From Thamnocephalis sphaerospora (lineage: Eukaryota; Zoopagomycota; Zoopagomycetes; Zoopagales; Sigmoideomycetaceae): DNA of 20,731 bases. This document shows, piece after piece, positions 19,919 to 20,731 of this stretch. The stretch lies in NCBI GenBank assembly GCA_003614735.1, contig KZ992691.1, positions 1-20,731 on the forward strand, written 5' to 3'. Positions within the stretch are counted from its first letter, which is position 1. Each line of letters begins with the position of its first letter. The notes below the pieces were generated by a model. The model was not told the DNA's origin, made no database searches, and saw only the letters and a list, made by a program, of their open reading frames with translations. Both the position numbers and the translations under genes were made by a program.

Positions 19919-20667
19919 CTAGGACGACTTTGCGTGGTCGTCGGTTGGATAGTATTCGGGATAGCGTTCAATAAGATCGTGCAGCTCTTTCTCCTGTTCA
20001 CGCAGCGCTGGCGTCAGCTGGTCGTATACATCGGTAAACAGGTCGCTGAGGGGCGGTTTCTTTTGTTTCTCGGCCGCAGCAAATTCCTTCAGAATGGCAG
20101 CGCGTATCGCCGTCTTGTGTTCGACTTCAAGTGCGTCATTCCACCAGCCACGCGCTTCCAGATACTTGCGAAGTCGTGTGAGCGGATTGTCCTTACGTTT
20201 CCAGTCCTCCACCTCCTGCAGATTGCAGAAACGCGTCGCATAGTGCATTAGCTGTGTGTTGCAACACGCCATTGGTGCCAAAGGCCGTGCGGCGTGTCAC
20301 CATTGGCCACGACAGCGTACCTTTTTGGAGCGGTAGGCTGAGGAGTCGTCCGAAGTGCTGTGATGGCCGACACGATATGTCATGGCCTCGATGAGCACCG
20401 GCTCCTGGTGCAGGATGGACAGCTCGCGGGCCCGCTTGGTTGCGTTGTAAACCGCCTATTTCGCCGAGCGCCGAGCAGTCTGGTTAGGTGAATGCAAAGC
20501 ACGCATATGCACGCTTTCGCCACTCACCCAGACGTCATTGCCGTCCACTCGGATCGTATGCACACCGTAGCCTATCAGACGCGCGCACCGGGTCCGGGCC
20601 GCTAGGTCAGCACGAGTCGAGCCACGCCAGGAGCAGCACGCGTGCTACTCACCAATACCGCGACTCG
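19919..20667 (-). CDS. BCKDHA: Branched-chain 2-oxo acid dehydrogenase E1 alpha subunit, C-terminal part (5' end outside window)
   Basis: E1-alpha is the mitochondrial, thiamine-diphosphate-dependent component that decarboxylates keto acids from Leu, Ile and Val. Visible exons: 20667-20653 (15 nt), 20571-20528, 20455-20321 and 20215-19919, all GT-AG and in phase. They give about 163 residues. They read [20 protein letters not shown], then [20 protein letters not shown] and on to [19 protein letters not shown]. The latter is the regulatory loop whose Ser is the kinase target in animals. [20 protein letters not shown] and a charged C-terminal domain ending DDHAKSS follow. The presequence and the diphosphate-binding motif lie beyond the right edge. 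The gene is complete at its 3' end with a TAG stop. Confidence 0.94.
20653..20667 (-). other. 15 nt micro-exon of BCKDHA
   Basis: Acceptor TGCTACAG, then CG AGT CGC GGT ATT G, then donor GTGAGT. It supplies the end of an Ala codon, Ser-Arg-Gly-Ile and the first base of Gly, giving the conserved A-S-R-G-x-G-Y-G. The upstream exon is not visible. The extreme window edge reads GCATCG on the minus strand, which could suggest ...GGC ATC G, but no GT donor follows it. Confidence 0.75.
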
Positions 20668-20731
20668 CTGTAGCAGCGGCGAGACAAGCACAGACGCGTC
20701 GTTAACGGCTGCGCAAAGCGGCGAGCGATGC

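Overview
This window reads as nuclear DNA of a fungus, most likely a basidiomycete and perhaps an Ustilaginomycotina or Malassezia-type yeast. The evidence is eukaryotic proteins split by many 50-100 nt GT-AG introns with CTNAC/CTAAT-like branch sites, short intergenic spaces, a pol III tRNA gene, and genes for branched-chain keto-acid and aromatic amino-acid breakdown. No species assignment is claimed. All gene models were built by hand from homology, reading phase and splice signals.

Layout from left to right. tRNA-Asn(GUU) (minus). Translation elongation factor 2 (minus, 842 aa). A divergent promoter. ARL2, a small GTPase (plus, 184 aa). SEC13, a COPII/nuclear-pore WD40 protein (minus, 317 aa, 7 exons). 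A GC-poorer 1.3 kb spacer with one doubtful small ORF. GPI7/LAS21, a GPI ethanolamine-phosphate transferase (plus, about 995 aa, 13 exons). ADE4, amidophosphoribosyltransferase (minus, 513 aa). A tyrosine-aminotransferase-like enzyme (minus, 429 aa, 7 exons). A class II (Hda1-type) histone deacetylase (minus, 794 aa, 12 exons, four of them 5-27 nt). A 1 kb spacer. Last, the 3' part of the branched-chain keto-acid dehydrogenase E1-alpha gene (minus), cut by the window edge.

The genes are unrelated housekeeping functions: translation, secretion and tubulin or GTPase biology, GPI anchors, purine synthesis, amino-acid catabolism and chromatin. I see no mobile element, CRISPR array or biosynthetic cluster. 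The unusual content is in gene architecture. The deacetylase catalytic core is assembled from micro-exons (25, 5, 14 and 27 nt) that carry the active-site motifs one by one. GPI7 has a 45 nt in-frame exon bounded on both sides by apparent GC-AG introns. SEC13 is interrupted directly after its start codon. The deacetylase carries a long disordered tail with SUMO-like motifs, and no Arb2-type domain is visible in it.
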